Source of the DNA: Lithospermum erythrorhizon
Taxonomy: Eukaryota > Streptophyta > Magnoliopsida > Boraginales > Boraginaceae
Length of the DNA stretch: 64,000 bases
Direction of reading: 5' to 3'
Assembly (NCBI GenBank): GCA_019722365.1
Contig: JADFUC010001541.1
Location: 88,572 to 152,571 of the forward strand
The notes beneath the pieces are model-generated. The model searched no databases and was not told where the DNA came from. It saw only the letters and a list, made by a program, of their open reading frames with translations. A program made the position numbers and the translations under genes. Below are positions 1-11,515 of the stretch, one piece after another. Each line of letters begins with the position of its first letter. The first letter of the stretch is position 1.

Positions 1-180
1 TTCAAGTAAAAATTATTGGTGTCTATTTTTTTTTTTTTACTATAAATAGGATATCATTAGATAAAACAACGAACGATAGAAGCTGTTTGTAAAATAACAA
101 TCCAAACAAAACAAAATGACAAATTAAACTAAAGAATCGTATAACAGGGCTCCAATTAGCCAACAAGGTGGGTCTGCAAG

Positions 181-438
181 CTAGGTAGCCTCTGGTGTCC
201 CCCTATAGTTCCAATGTGCAACACAATGTGTAACGTTGTTGGATTGTCGTGTCGTATACTTGACTTTTACCTCCAAGTATTTCGTCATATGAAAGATATC
301 TTCTACAGTAATATCGATCTCCAAAGACACTTTTTGATCTCCGTTTATACTCCAAACTAGTTGCATCGAGTCACTCTCAACTTCTATCCTTCTATACCCA
401 TATTTGATGGCAAATGTCAGGGCCTCCCGCATCGCCAA
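181..438 (-). pseudogene. LINE C-terminal RNase H-like fragment
   Basis: The minus strand encodes an 85-residue stretch with EALTFAIKYGYRRIEVESDS (the beta-strand and catalytic Asp of RVT_3 RNase H), then V.WSINGD and a C-terminal RQSN.VTHCVAHW segment. This is the RNase H-like domain that closes ORF2 of many plant L1 elements. It lies next to the 3' tail at 26-38, as expected. Confidence 0.8.
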
Positions 439-888
439 TGCCTCAGCTGCAAGAGGGCCAGGTCAACATGATATATCAGTTAAAAATAAGCGCCCCCAAA
501 TGTCCCGTCGTCATTTCGAATAACTATCCCCACCGTACATCTCCTTGATTCTTTCTCCCATCCCACGTCGCTATTTATTTTCATGAAGCCATGAGTTGAT
601 GGTGTCTACTGTATGGCAGACCTGTTCCCTGGCGTAGTGTGTGAGGCAGAGTCTATGTGGTTCAATCTGGAGTAGTCATTAGCAAGTGCAATTCCATCAG
701 ACCAAATCTTTTTGATGTCATTTCCTTTGCCTTCAAAAACTAAGCTGTTACGATGCTTCCAAAGTTGCCAGAGGACACACGCCACTTCACTAAGTACCTC
801 CAAACAGCCTTGTTCTTGTAGCTGATTCGATATCACAGTCCACCACTCGCTAAAAAGATTGCCATGGTCATCCGGTAGTCAAGAGATT

Positions 889-1092
889 TCAGGGACTGGC
901 ACACCAAAACCTGCTCGAAAAAGGACAAGTTAACAATAAGTGCAGTAAGCTTTCATTAGCATTAGGACATAACACACAATCTCGCTCTATCATGACCCCC
1001 TTGCTTGCTAATCTATCTCTCGTCGGAAGGCTGTTATGCAAACATCGCCAAATGAAGTGCCACACTCTCGGAGGAGTTCGGAGTCCCCACAA
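889..1092 (-). pseudogene. LINE zf-RVT zinc-binding fragment
   Basis: The minus strand reads through WHFIWRCLHNSLPTRDRL, then CVLCPNANESLLHLLLTCPF, the conserved Cys/His pattern of the zf-RVT domain found after reverse transcriptase in plant L1 elements. An adjacent fragment at 606-836 (WQLWKHRNSLVFEGK) is the usual sequence between zf-RVT and RNase H. Both are parts of the same broken ORF2. Confidence 0.85.
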
Positions 1093-1344
1093 CTTCTTTC
1101 AGATTTCGTCCTCTCCTCTGCTGGTCCTACACTCCCATTTGTTTTCCTCGCAACTCACCATTTCTTTTTAAGTCTCTCGCGCATTTGTATCTGAGCTTAT
1201 AAGGTATACTCCGCTATTAGTGTGGTGCCACACTAATTTGCTGGGATAGTGGTGTCTACTCAGGGGTATAGCCAAGATCCGTTTTGCATCCTCCTCCTCA
1301 AATAACTCTCCAATCAAGCTCTCGTACCAGTGACCCTCCTGGAT

Positions 1345-1638
1345 CAATTGAGAGACCTTGTGTAAGCCTTCGACTTCCATGCCCCTTGTATCGAATTCGG
1401 TCAGTCTAGGAATCCAAGGATCCTTCCAAATATCTATTCTCTTCCCGTTGCCAACTCGCCATCTAACCCCACTTTTCAAAATCGGCCTCCCCAATTGAGA
1501 GACCTTGTGTAAGCCTTCGACTTCCATGCCCCTTATATCGAATTCGTCAGTCTAGGAATCCAAGGATCCTTCCAAATATCTATTCTCTTCCCGTTGTCAA
1601 CTCGCCATCTAACCCCCCTTTCAAAATCTTCCTCCCCT
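1345..1638 (-). repeat. 147-bp tandem duplication inside the LINE
   Basis: Two adjacent copies, 1345-1491 and 1492-1638, agree over nearly all of their length. The second lacks one G and has a few substitutions. The peptide [13 protein letters not shown] therefore appears twice in one minus-strand frame. Period 147 is read directly from the sequence. Confidence 0.9.
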
Positions 1639-2324
1639 CTAATAAACTTCTCCATCCAAATGCCGGATTGGTTCCCAATTTAGCATGTAGAAATGAGAAC
1701 CTGCGGTAATATCTTCCGTTAAGCAACTTGGCTAGCAACGAGGCTTGATTTGTGGCTACTCGCCACCCTTGTTTTGCGAGTAGTGCCAAGTTCAGACATT
1801 CGAGATCCTTGAACCCAAGCCTGCCTTTAAACTTCACCTCACATAACGACTCCCAACTTTTCTAATGGATACCCCGCTCTTTATCTGAGCTAGCCCAGAA
1901 AAACTTGACCATCAAACTATTCAAGGCATCAATGATTCCAACAAGTAACTTGAAACGGTTCATGACAATGTTTGGGATAGCTCCCACCACCGATTTTATC
2001 ATTACCTCCCTTCCTGCCTCGCTAAGTAGCTTCCCCTTCCAGCCCCTAATTCTCTCTTCCACCTTAGCTATCAGGTAACTGAAAACTACTTTCTTAGTCC
2101 GCCCTATATGTGAAGGTAGCCCCATATATTTTCCTTGATCTCATACCTCTCGCATCCCCAATATGAACAATTTTCCCCCTAATTGTCCGCTTAAAGATAT
2201 CCTCGCTCCGCTTCCTAGAGCATACATATGAGTTCCTCTGCACAGAGTAAGAAGAGGTATGGCGACAAAGGGTCACCTTTCTGGATTCCCCTTGTCGGAC
2301 AAATATAATCCTTTGGGGCTCCAT
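1580..2324 (-). pseudogene. LINE RT thumb/linker region, frameshifted
   Basis: Minus-strand segments in shifting frames include VEERIRGWKGKLLSEAGREVMIK (2125-1862 block) and FKDLECLNLALLAKQGWR (1837-1580 block). Both are typical of the region between reverse transcriptase and the zinc-binding domain in plant L1 ORF2 proteins. At least two frameshifts separate them. They form one decayed protein with the RT fragment and the zinc-binding and RNase H fragments on the lower-coordinate side. Confidence 0.7.
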
Positions 2325-2382
2325 TAATCAAAAAGCTATAAGAGACTGACGACACCAAGCACATAGTCCAATCTACCCAAGT

Positions 2383-2690
2383 TCAACTGAAACCAATTTT
2401 TAACATGATAGCCTCTAGAAATTTCCACTCCACCTTATCGTAGGCTTTACTCATATCCAGTTTAATAGCCATTGAAGAATTTTTACCTTTTTTATTATTA
2501 TACATAAAGTGTAAGACTTCATGGGCTACCAAAATGTTGTCAGAAATAATACGTCCCGGAAGAAAACACTTTAGTTTCATAAATAATAGACATCAAAATA
2601 GGGTGCAACCTATTAGTCATAACTTTACCAATAATCTTGGCCACAATATTATAAAGACTAATAGGACGCAGGTCAGTCATAGTAGCAGGT
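2383..2690 (-). pseudogene. LINE reverse transcriptase, N-terminal fragment
   Basis: The minus strand encodes an RPISL motif and then, after a frame break near 2580, a stretch with SDNILVAHEVLH and KLDMSKAYDKVEW, the conserved palm-domain motifs of plant non-LTR reverse transcriptases (the D of KLDMSKAYD is a catalytic aspartate). The next catalytic motif (YADD-like) is not recognisable in the broken sequence downstream. The fragment begins at the 5' truncation of the element and cannot encode a working enzyme. Confidence 0.85.
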
Positions 2691-2712
2691 GATGGTTTTT
2701 TCTATGGTTCTA

Positions 2713-3998
2713 AGTTATTGGGTGCCTTAACCCATACTCATGGGTGTCTATTTGAGTGTTCAAAATTGATTAATAAATGAAATTGAAGTGTGAGGACTGA
2801 GGAGTTATTGAAGGAGTATCCGTCCCACATTAAATATGTCAAAGAATATGAGGTGGTTTATAAAATTTTGGGCTTCATCCATCTATAACTAATTGATTTT
2901 AGTATGGACCCCCATGAGTTAATGACAATCACAAGTTACAACCCACAATCAAAATAAACTAGATTTGTGGAACACGATATTTTTACTAAGGCAAATTTTA
3001 TGTCAAATGAGTTTATTCAGTCATAATTAAGTATTATGGAGTTATTTTTCAAATCTAATTGATTTTATTTTAGCTGATTTTCAAGTTTATCAAGTTCTTA
3101 AAAGATCACGCAATTGGATTTCAAATGGGACAACTGTTTAGTCTACTCGATTTCTAGAAAAAAACATTTATCACAATTCATAAGTGTGTGTAGGTCTAGA
3201 TGAACGGGTTTGGGACAAATCCAATCATGACCCAATAAAGCTTTGGTTAAGGAAGTTAAACCCAAAGCCCCTTGAACCCAACATCTTTGGTCCTCATCTC
3301 GTCGGATTGTGCAGGACGGGTTGTGTATTGTTTAATCAAGTTTACTTCTTTCAACCGTCAACCCCTTCTTTGCCAGTCAATCAGAAGAGGCTTACTATAT
3401 GCTTAAGACTTTCTATCGACTACTCTCACTAAAGCAAATCGCTTGCTTATTCATAGAGTAAGACATACTGAAGTCTTCTTGACAACTTTTAAGGAATGGA
3501 TGACCAATAAATTAAAATATCTCGATTTTGAGTTAATATTAATACTAGTCAACTTCATATTTTTATATTCAACCATGTCACATTTTTTATTCCTACTCCT
3601 ACCAAACATATCGAGATAATAAAAGATTTCTACTTCTTAATAAATTATTTTACAGCTTGATTCATATCAATAACGCTTTCAATTCTTGACACCCATGAAT
3701 TTATCCAAGTTATATGTATCAATTGTATTAACCTGGTGGATGTCAAGACTTATAAGAATTACAGAAAGTTGAACACATTATTGTGAAATGTGTCAATTTT
3801 TTACATTTTTCATAATATATCATGAACTATCTACTTAATTCTTTATGTATTCACTTTTCAAAGCGGTACTCTAGTCATAAATAACTTGTTAATTATGGTA
3901 CTGTAATAGAAAAAATATTATATGTTTGCATTATTTTTAAAACAAATCAAAATATATAAATATGTTCTTTATTATAATAATGAATAAAAAATAATAAA
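2713..3998. other. Intergenic, no gene recognised
   Basis: No gene can be supported. Around 2818-2890 a GTCCCACATT motif followed by a TTTATAAAATTTTGGGC stretch resembles the promoter part of plant LTRs, but no matching element ends were found. An 82-codon open frame at 3184-3432 has no recognisable domain. The rest is AT-rich and featureless. Confidence 0.5.
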
Positions 3999-4705
3999 TG
4001 CTCAACCTTGTGTCAAAAGTAACCTGTTACCAGTCCGGATATCAGCATTACCGTAGGTTATCGGTGCTACCCGAACCGATAATATATATTTTTTGGACCG
4101 GAACAGGTCTACTAAGCTATTTGATGGACATTGGTTAGGACCGGTTCCGGATGGATCCGATTCAAAAAAATCCCAAATCAAAAACCCTAAATCAAAAAAT
4201 CCCAAATCAATAATTCAACATCAAATTCAACTTTGATAAAAATAAAAACATCAAAAGTTAACTTTTTGCTGAAAAAATTGGGAAAGATCTATACATTTAT
4301 AATCTTGCAGTGAAATTGTATATTGGATTTGAAAAAGTAGTCGTGAAAATGGATGGAGATGGATTATACAACCCAAGAACAGTCCAAGAACAGTTGAACT
4401 AGGGGCGAAGAAAAGGGGAACTAAGGGGGAAAAGGGGGGGTGTTGCGTAGAAATGTAGGAGGAGGAGGAGAGGGGAGGGGAGGAGTTCTCTGGATTACTG
4501 GAAAGTGATGGGTTGGGGTGGGGGGGTGCATATATATCTACCGGATATGTACCGGTTCTACCAGTCCGGATCCATCGGTTCTCGGTCCAAAAAAAAGAAC
4601 CAGAACCGAACCGATTCATTATCGGATGGATACTCGGTCCGCTTTTTTCGGTCCGGATCTCGGGTGGTTCTCGGTTTATCCGGCCCACTAACAACACTAC
4701 TCAAA
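3999..4705. mobile_element. Non-autonomous hAT-like DNA transposon remnant
   Basis: Both ends carry dense, opposed ACCGG/CCGGT and TCGGTCC-type subterminal motifs (4021-4160 and 4535-4690). The right edge read inwards begins with a TAGTGTTGTTAGTGGGCCGG-like end, typical of Ac/Ds-type hAT elements in plants. CTCAA occurs just outside both sides (near 4000 and 4700), a possible part of the 8-bp target duplication. There is no transposase. The long open frames here are composed of these motifs and low-complexity GGA tracts. The left boundary is weak. Confidence 0.4.
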
Positions 4706-4766
4706 AGGTGAAATGTCAATTAAATTGGTTTAAAAGAAGTATATAATCGATACTATATAATGAATG

Positions 4767-5954
4767 TATTCCATGCCATTCATTTTAATTGACATTTTTA
4801 TTTTCCTTGTTAATATTTATGTTGGAAATATGAGATGATCTCATAAATATATGCTTGTTGAACAATTAGATTGTACAACCGATTACTACATTTAAATAAT
4901 TATAAGTTCGGATATATGTTAATTGTTGGACAATTAATATATTAGGTAACTCGATTGACATTAGGGGTTATGATGGCTTATTAGAGTCTACTCATAATCT
5001 ATATATTAATATGATGTTTGGTTAACATAATTAATATATTTCTATTTTCGATCGAGCCTAAGAGGTCACACACAATAACGAAATCGAACTATAATTCAAT
5101 TATAACTTCCGAGGTTTAAAATAGAACTGTATGAGAATATTGGGGCGAAATTCCAATAGTTGGAATTCACCCCATGTTCGAATAAAAGGGGATAAGGGAG
5201 AGAGGTTCCAGAATGTTCTCTTCTCCACATAAGATGCCTTGATTTTAGGGATAAGAAGTGGAAGGTTCTGGAACCCCTTTATGTTCGACTAAAATAGATA
5301 AGAAGGAGGTGGAGGAGTTTTGTCACACTTCATCTTGAGCTCCTTAATTTTAAGGCTTGAGAAGCCTATATAAAGGGGTCTAAGTTGATGTGAAAACTTG
5401 CTCATTCATTGTTTTCACTTCTCACTTTTTGGAGAAAAAGTGAAGGCAAAAACTCTCTCTTTCTCCCCTCCCCCCTTTTGGTCGAGTAGTAGGAGGGAAA
5501 ATTCCTTTGGATTTTTCTACCTAATCTCTTCCTCAGTTTAATATTTTAAAGAAGCTATAGCAGTGTTCTCACAGTAGGGTTCGCTCATACGCTGCTAACT
5601 ATTCTGCAGACAACCACGCTGATTTGCTCGTAGTCACCTCTCGTGTATATATTCCGCCGCAAAATTTCCGCAGTAGTGACACACTCAGATATTATTATTT
5701 TATATTATTCGTAGAACTCGCTCTCGGCTTATTATAATTGTTATTTTTAATATCGAAAACGCAACAATTTAACCATCAATTATTTTATTTCATTATTATA
5801 ATAAATATGATATTGATATCATTGAATTTGTTTTTTAGAACATTTTCATAATGTTAATTTGTTTTCTTTTTTATAATATAACTAAAAAGTAATTAATTGT
5901 TAAATATTGACATATAAAAGTAAAAGAGACTATTAAAATGAATTGAAGAAAGTA
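4767..5954. mobile_element. Stowaway-type MITE, split by a solo LTR
   Basis: The left end TA-TTCCATGCCATTCATTTT at 4767 and the right end at 5954 (read inwards TACTTTCTTCAATTCATTTT) form imperfect terminal inverted repeats with TA at each side, as in Stowaway (Tc1/mariner-type) MITEs. Removing the LTR at 4820-5766 with one 5-bp target copy leaves about 236 bp. Another copy of similar size and sequence lies at 38819-39060, which supports the family assignment. Confidence 0.6.
4820..5766 (+). mobile_element. Solo LTR of a copia-type element, TSD ATTTA
   Basis: The 947-bp unit starts TGTTGGAAATATG and ends GAAAACGCAACA. It is flanked by identical 5-bp duplications ATTTA (4815-4819 and 5767-5771), so both boundaries are exact. 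There is no internal region, so this is a solo LTR left by recombination between two LTRs. Length and phrases such as CGAGCC..AAGAGGTCACACAC resemble the copia-like LTRs at 42969 and 60490, so a related family is likely. The strand is inferred from that similarity. Confidence 0.85.
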
Positions 5955-7254
5955 CTATTTAATGAATGATCATCGTTGATTATCTAAACATCTAAAAATA
6001 ATACGTTTAGATAAGATTTTATGTATGATTTTAAAATCGTTAAACATATCTTCGGCTTGGATCTAGTTTCCTGTGGTCATCGAACTTAAAACTCCAAACT
6101 CAATCCAACATCTTCCTATTTCAGATAATCGACTAAACTCCGATAGCTTAACCAAACTAATGATTGGTTTCTAAGTTATTTCGCACACGATGCACTTTCC
6201 TAATAAATTACTCCATCCTGCTCTTATACTCTTCGGTTTTTCTATTCATTCACATAAATTCAAGTTAAAAATAAAAAGAAGTCAAAAGGTATATTAAAAA
6301 TGTAAAATGTCAATTAATTGAAACTATCTAATTGATTGATTGATAATTTAATAAGAAAAAGTAATAAAAAAGTTCATTGATAATGTAGAAATATAATTTT
6401 TTATGCTAGAAAAACAAGTATTTTAAAACAAAAAGTTAAAGACAAGAATGACAAGTAAAAAGAAACAGTGAAATTATATTTTTTGTCGAAATCCATATGA
6501 ATGGGCTCATATCAACACTACTACTATTAAAAAATGGCCTATGTTAAAAATTAAAATCACCCAATGCAAGTCGCATATGGCAAATGAGAATAGCAATTCA
6601 GAGTAACACATTTGATATAGTAAATTATATTTCCTTCATAGAGAATAAATTTATAATTTTTAAAAAATGTATGACAAAAATAATCATTTCAAATCTCAAA
6701 CAACACTATTTGTGTGTATAACAACTCAGCACAAAGGCCTATGTGGTCTCATAACTGCATTTCGGACAAAGCATTTGAATAAAATATCTGGAAATCAATA
6801 ACCCTCCAGGTTATTATTACTTTAAACCTCAATTTTCAATTTCTTCTTTCTTAATTTCTCAGTCCTCCTTTAAATTTTGAACTTATTTTTTACTGTAATA
6901 TTTTGTATAAGATATTTTGAAAAATATCAAAATATAGTGTTTTCAGCCTATTTTATTTTAACTGTGCTAATTTCAGGAATCAATGTAATTTTGTGTTGGT
7001 GATGATCTAATCGATAACATTGTATTGGTTATTGGATTAATTTATTTTTGGTGCAATTTGGGTTTGTAGAAATGTAACTATATTGAATTAGTCTAATTTC
7101 ACCTTTCTGGTTTTTGGGATTCAAGTTACATGACTTCTATGATTTGTATATATGTGGAGAAATTTGGCCTAAAATAGAGCTAAATGTAGATGGCAGATCC
7201 ATATAGCCGACTCGGTTAGTTGTAAAATGTGTCGTCTGGTGTGGATTGATGAAT
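5955..7254. other. Intergenic and putative upstream region of the thioesterase gene
   Basis: No coding sequence is recognised. Sequence at about 6206-6350 has MITE-like phrases (TTACTCCATCC and AATGTCAATTAATTG) but no clear paired ends. The promoter and any untranslated first exon of the gene starting at 7710 probably lie between about 6800 and 7700. I cannot place the transcription start. Confidence 0.4.
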
Positions 7255-7415
7255 TTTTTTAAGGTACAGTTTGTGTATACTTACAACAGTTCCCATTCCC
7301 CAATATCTATAAAGAGGCTCCCGCCTAAGAGGAGTTGGAAGAGGGACGGATAGTACGCAACCTTACTCCTGTGATAACCGGGAGGTTGTTTCCGAATTGA
7401 CCCAACATGAAGTGC
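7255..7415 (+). mobile_element. SINE remnant (3' body)
   Basis: The stretch GTACGCAACCTTACTCC followed by GGAGGTTGTTTCCGAATTGA (about 7353-7400) matches the well-known conserved body of plant tRNA-derived SINEs, where a GCAGCCTTACCCC block precedes GAGGCTGTTTCCG. The 5' promoter part is not clearly visible. It sits about 300 bp upstream of the thioesterase start codon and may lie in its 5' untranslated region or promoter. Confidence 0.5.
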
Positions 7416-7709
7416 TAAAAACTATCTACTACTTCACAATCGATCAGAAGCATATGTAGTGTAATGTCGGGCCATTTTGATTTATTCCGTTATATCCAAG
7501 AGCTAGAGAATATAAAATCTTTGATTCTGTAGGACAAGGCAACTATGTACAGTTTTTTGCATGAGAAGGAAAAGTCGATTCTATGTTTCCTCTCAGCACT
7601 ATCATATTTGTATGTCAATTGATATATGAAGATATGAAGCTAGGTGAGTTTTGTGGTTCTAGGAGAAGACTGGAGAATTTAAGTCCTCTGAGATAGATTT
7701 GGAAGAAAA

Positions 7710-10700
7710 ATGAGTCTTGCTGGTTCTTCTTTAAGCTCTGGTGAGCTGCGTATATAGTTTTCGTCTTTCATTACTAGATTATTTTATCTGTTGTTCTTCT
7801 TTGATTTATGTTAGTTGCATAATGGTTTTGTCTTCTTTCATTTATCCTGATGACCGCATACTTACCTACTTTGTATTGTATTTTTATTTTGCACAAGGTT
7901 TCAAGAATGGATAATGCACTACATATGTACAAACTGAGTTTTAAATTATTGCTTTAAAATATAGTTAATTTAGGAAGCTGATTCTTGTGTTCGAAAACTT
8001 AATTACTGAACTCGAATTTATGTTACGTTATGCACTTAACCTCATGGTCAAATTGCAATTAGCAATGTTGGTAGTGCTGAAGTTATCTTCATTTTTATAA
8101 ATGTAAGTAATAGTGATTGCATATGCATTATTAAGCATATATTTTGGCTTTATGTTTTGATATGTATGCTGTCCGATGTTATAGGCTGGAGAAACCCCAA
8201 TAGCTAATTGTCTGTGCTATATTCTCCTGCTTGGTGTTACTTCTTAAAGCCTCTTTAGTTGACCTTCTGGAGCGGTAAATTGTAAAATTGTTACAGCTAG
8301 TAAAAAGGCATTTAGCTACGGGCGGACTGATGTGGTGAAGCCTAAAGGTAAACACCAAGCAACCATAGTGTGGCTGCACGGACTTGGGGACGAGGTTTAT
8401 GGGTAATATTATACCCCTTCCTTTCCTCTTTAAATGATCATGTTATTTCATCGTACCACTGGTTCAAGCAACAAGTGTTTTATAACCTTAATGATTAACC
8501 CTGAAGGAAAGATGAATCCTAAAGTAAATTTTTATTTATTTATGAAAACTGCCTCTTTTTTTGCTCTATCTAATAATAATGTTAATTATGTAGTTCTTAT
8601 ATGCCGGTTGAATATTAGCTGTTATGTAATTTGCTTACACCCTTGCGGGAATTTGAATACTTGATCTACATTAGGTTGAATAGGCTGAGTAAAATTATTC
8701 ATTATAAGATACTATTAGGTTTCTTCTCCGTTTTACATATTAATTTCTGTGCAATCGTCTTTTACCATCGTGTTCCACAAATTCCCTCTTCATGCAGTCC
8801 ATCAACCAGTGTATTGATTTTCGTGGTGGCCTTTTCTTTCATTTATTAGCTAACTGAGGTGTTCAACTCTGAATATTATGAAGAGGAAGCCTGTTTTCAG
8901 GGCACTCTCATAGTTCATATATTTGAAATTTTGAATAGCTCTTAGATGAGACATTGATGCTATTTTTTGAAATATATTTGCAGATGGTCCACTATCTTGG
9001 AATCCCTTCCTCTTCCAAATGTAAGGATGTAGTGATTGTTGATTGCACACAATCTCATTTAAATTTGGCAATTATGCTTTTGTGTAGAAGTAATAGGAAA
9101 GGAAATGTTGTCATCACAGATTTCTTATTGTTCTCACACTGTTGCAATTGATTTTGAAATGTGTCTTCATCAACTGTGCGGTTTGCAGATAAAATGGATT
9201 TGCCCAACTGCTCCTGAGCGACCAGTAACATTATTTGGGGGATTTCCTTCAACTGCTTGTGAGTTTTCATGGCTTTAGAGCTTCTGGTTTTTTTTTTTCC
9301 GCAGAGTAGTATTGTTTCCACATAGTAAGTGAAGATTGAGAATTATGGAGTTCCTCTAGAGCAGAATTTTCTTGTTTCAGTGTTGAAATGTCTAAGTTGG
9401 TCATTCATTGTTAGATTCATGTCTTGCTTATTCTTCTAATTTCCATCTTCTTTAATCCAGGGTTTGACATAAGTGAGATTTCTGAAAACGGGAAAGATGA
9501 CGTGGAAGGTTTGGATGCTACTGCGGCATATGTGTCTAGTCTATTGGCAACAGAACCTCCTGATAGTGAGTTTCTCCTGCATGTCTGTAGAAGTCATTAT
9601 CATGTACTGATGCCACTGCTTTGCACCTCTACCCTCCTATATAGGAACTTCTTTTGAAATGTTGCCTTGATATAAGTGGTCTCTTGAATTTTACTTCATA
9701 AAAGTTTCTCTACGAAAATTCGTTCAAGTAAGAATTAACTTCAAATAAATTTCATTCACTCATATTTGATTTTAGCTGTAAAATTTAGAGTGAAGTGTAA
9801 TAATGTTACTATAATTTTCTACAATTTCATCTTATTATCCTTGGTCTGTAATGGTTCAGCAGTTACCTTTTGTTTGATTTTTGTTTTACTTTTTTAGAAG
9901 ATGTCATATTAAATTTGTTATTATGGTATTATCTAGTTAAACTTGCCATTGGAGGATTCAGTATGGGTGCAGCAGCATCACTCCACTCCGCGACCTGTTT
10001 TGTCCATGGAAAATATCATAATGGGAAATCCTACCCTACTAACTTGAGTGCAATTGTTGGATTAAGTGGATGGCTTCCTTGTGCCAGGTTTCACTTCTCA
10101 ATCCTCTTTTCTGATGCTGTTTATTTTTTGTAATTAATGTGTTCAATAATTATGTGTAATTTTGTTTGTGACACAGTACTCTGAGTCCGAAGATTGAAGG
10201 AGTTGAGAATGCTGCAAGTCTGGCTGCGTCCTTGCCCATTATGCTATGCCATGGAAAAAGTACTTCTGTTACTCCCTAATTAGTGATATGGGTTTTGCTT
10301 AGTTGCGACACATTGATTATTTATATTTATATTAGCACCATCTCTCATGTATAAGTGCCATAACTTTCACCTATACTTGGGCATGGGATTTTCCTATCCT
10401 TTGCATGTCCTTGCTAGAAAGCCCTTTTCTCAAGATCGAATGGAATGAGTGTTCTTTTTAGCAACACAGCTGGAATATTTTCTTCACTTTTTCTCATTGT
10501 TGTTAATGAAACTGTTAAGTCTATTCCATCTAATTGCATCAAGAAGTTGAAACGTATAATAGGATTGCTGTGTCAAGTTAACATTTTCTAGAAACTTAGT
10601 CTTCTGAAGTTCTGATACATCAATATACCTTGCATATCTAGATGGACATTTGCAGAACTAGGTCGATAGCTTAGAGTTGTTCCCCATACAACCTGCAAAA

Positions 10701-11515
10701 ACTTCGCTCGTATATATGTAAATTTTTTGTTGATGTCCGAATAAATTCATGTACATATATCGTAGTTGATTCTGTATGGTATTATAGTTCTTCAAGTTTA
10801 ATACATTGCTCCCTTTGTTTATCTTTTACTTAGTACATTGCATTCTCTTCAATTGACCAATATTCTGTTTAATTCAACATTTTGATTTGGCATAATTGCT
10901 ATCCATTTGATACTCTAACGCTAGTGATGAATGTAAAAATTACCTCCTCCTTCCCATGGTCTTTGGATGTTTTCCTCTCGAGGAAATCTGAGAAGTGAGA
11001 AATAGTCTTATTTTGACTAAATGGAGGGAAAATACTGTTGTGAGTTGAATTTCATTTTTTCTTAAATTTGATTGACAAACATCCTTAGAAAATGAGATGA
11101 ATGGAGCAGGCATTGCCGGGTTATTTTATCATCCACTGTCAATGCTAGCAATCTTACGGGATCTTTACTGCCTGTTATGTTAGATCCCTATTCTCTTCAT
11201 GATGGCTTCATCCGCATTTAAAAGCTCAAAAAGTTTCATTATGATTCTAATACAGGTGACAATGTTGTTCCTTATAAATTTGGAGACAAGTCTTCACAGA
11301 AGTTAATTTCAGCTGGATTTTGCGATGTGACATTCAAATCTTACTCGGGGTAATTACTTTTTTTTTAAAAAGTATTATACCTCTCTTGACTTTTTTTCAG
11401 GCTTGAGAAACACATTTGATCTTTTCTCAACAGACTTGGCCATCATACTCTCCCTGAAGAGACAGACAATGTTTGTAAATGGCTGACTACAAAGTTGGGT
11501 CTTGACGGAAAGTAA
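7710..11515 (+). CDS. Acyl-protein thioesterase/carboxylesterase-like serine hydrolase, 9 exons
   Basis: Nine exons join in phase to 252 residues: 7710-7740, 8297-8402, 8984-9020, 9189-9258, 9461-9565, 9937-10087, 10177-10259, 11256-11349 and 11434-11515 (stop TAA 11513-11515). All introns are GT-AG. The product is an alpha/beta hydrolase of the phospholipase/carboxylesterase family (acyl-protein thioesterase type, like Arabidopsis At5g20060), expected to act on thioester or ester bonds of acylated proteins or lipids in the cytosol. Visible features are KGKHQATIVWLHGLGD (oxyanion-side loop, residues 27-42), GGFSMG with nucleophile Ser125, Asp196 in SDNVVPY, and His229 in GLGHHT, so the triad is complete. 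There is no signal peptide. The start is the only ATG that splices in frame into exon 2. Oddities are GDEVYGW where relatives have GDNGSSW, and a DISEISENG stretch slightly longer than usual. Family call is firm; the natural substrate is unknown. Confidence 0.92.

Larger units (their letters stand above)
26..2712 (-). mobile_element. 5'-truncated L1-type LINE retrotransposon
   Basis: Read on the minus strand, the stretch gives in order the start of a reverse transcriptase, a thumb/linker region, a zf-RVT zinc-binding region and a terminal RNase H, which is the order of plant L1 LINE ORF2. A run of 13 T at 26-38 is the poly(A) tail seen from the other strand. The 5' half (gag-like ORF1, endonuclease and first RT motifs) is absent, the usual result of incomplete target-primed reverse transcription. 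Similar short sequences outside the tail (about 14-25) and near 2713-2725 could be a decayed target-site duplication. The frame is broken several times. The family call is firm; the 5' edge is approximate. Confidence 0.85.

Noticed and set aside
3184..3432. 82-codon open frame
   Set aside because: No recognisable domain, no splice or promoter context, and surrounding sequence is non-coding.
4251..4697. 148-codon open frame as a protein gene
   Set aside because: The peptide is made of subterminal CCGG-type transposon motifs and low-complexity GGA repeats; no domain.
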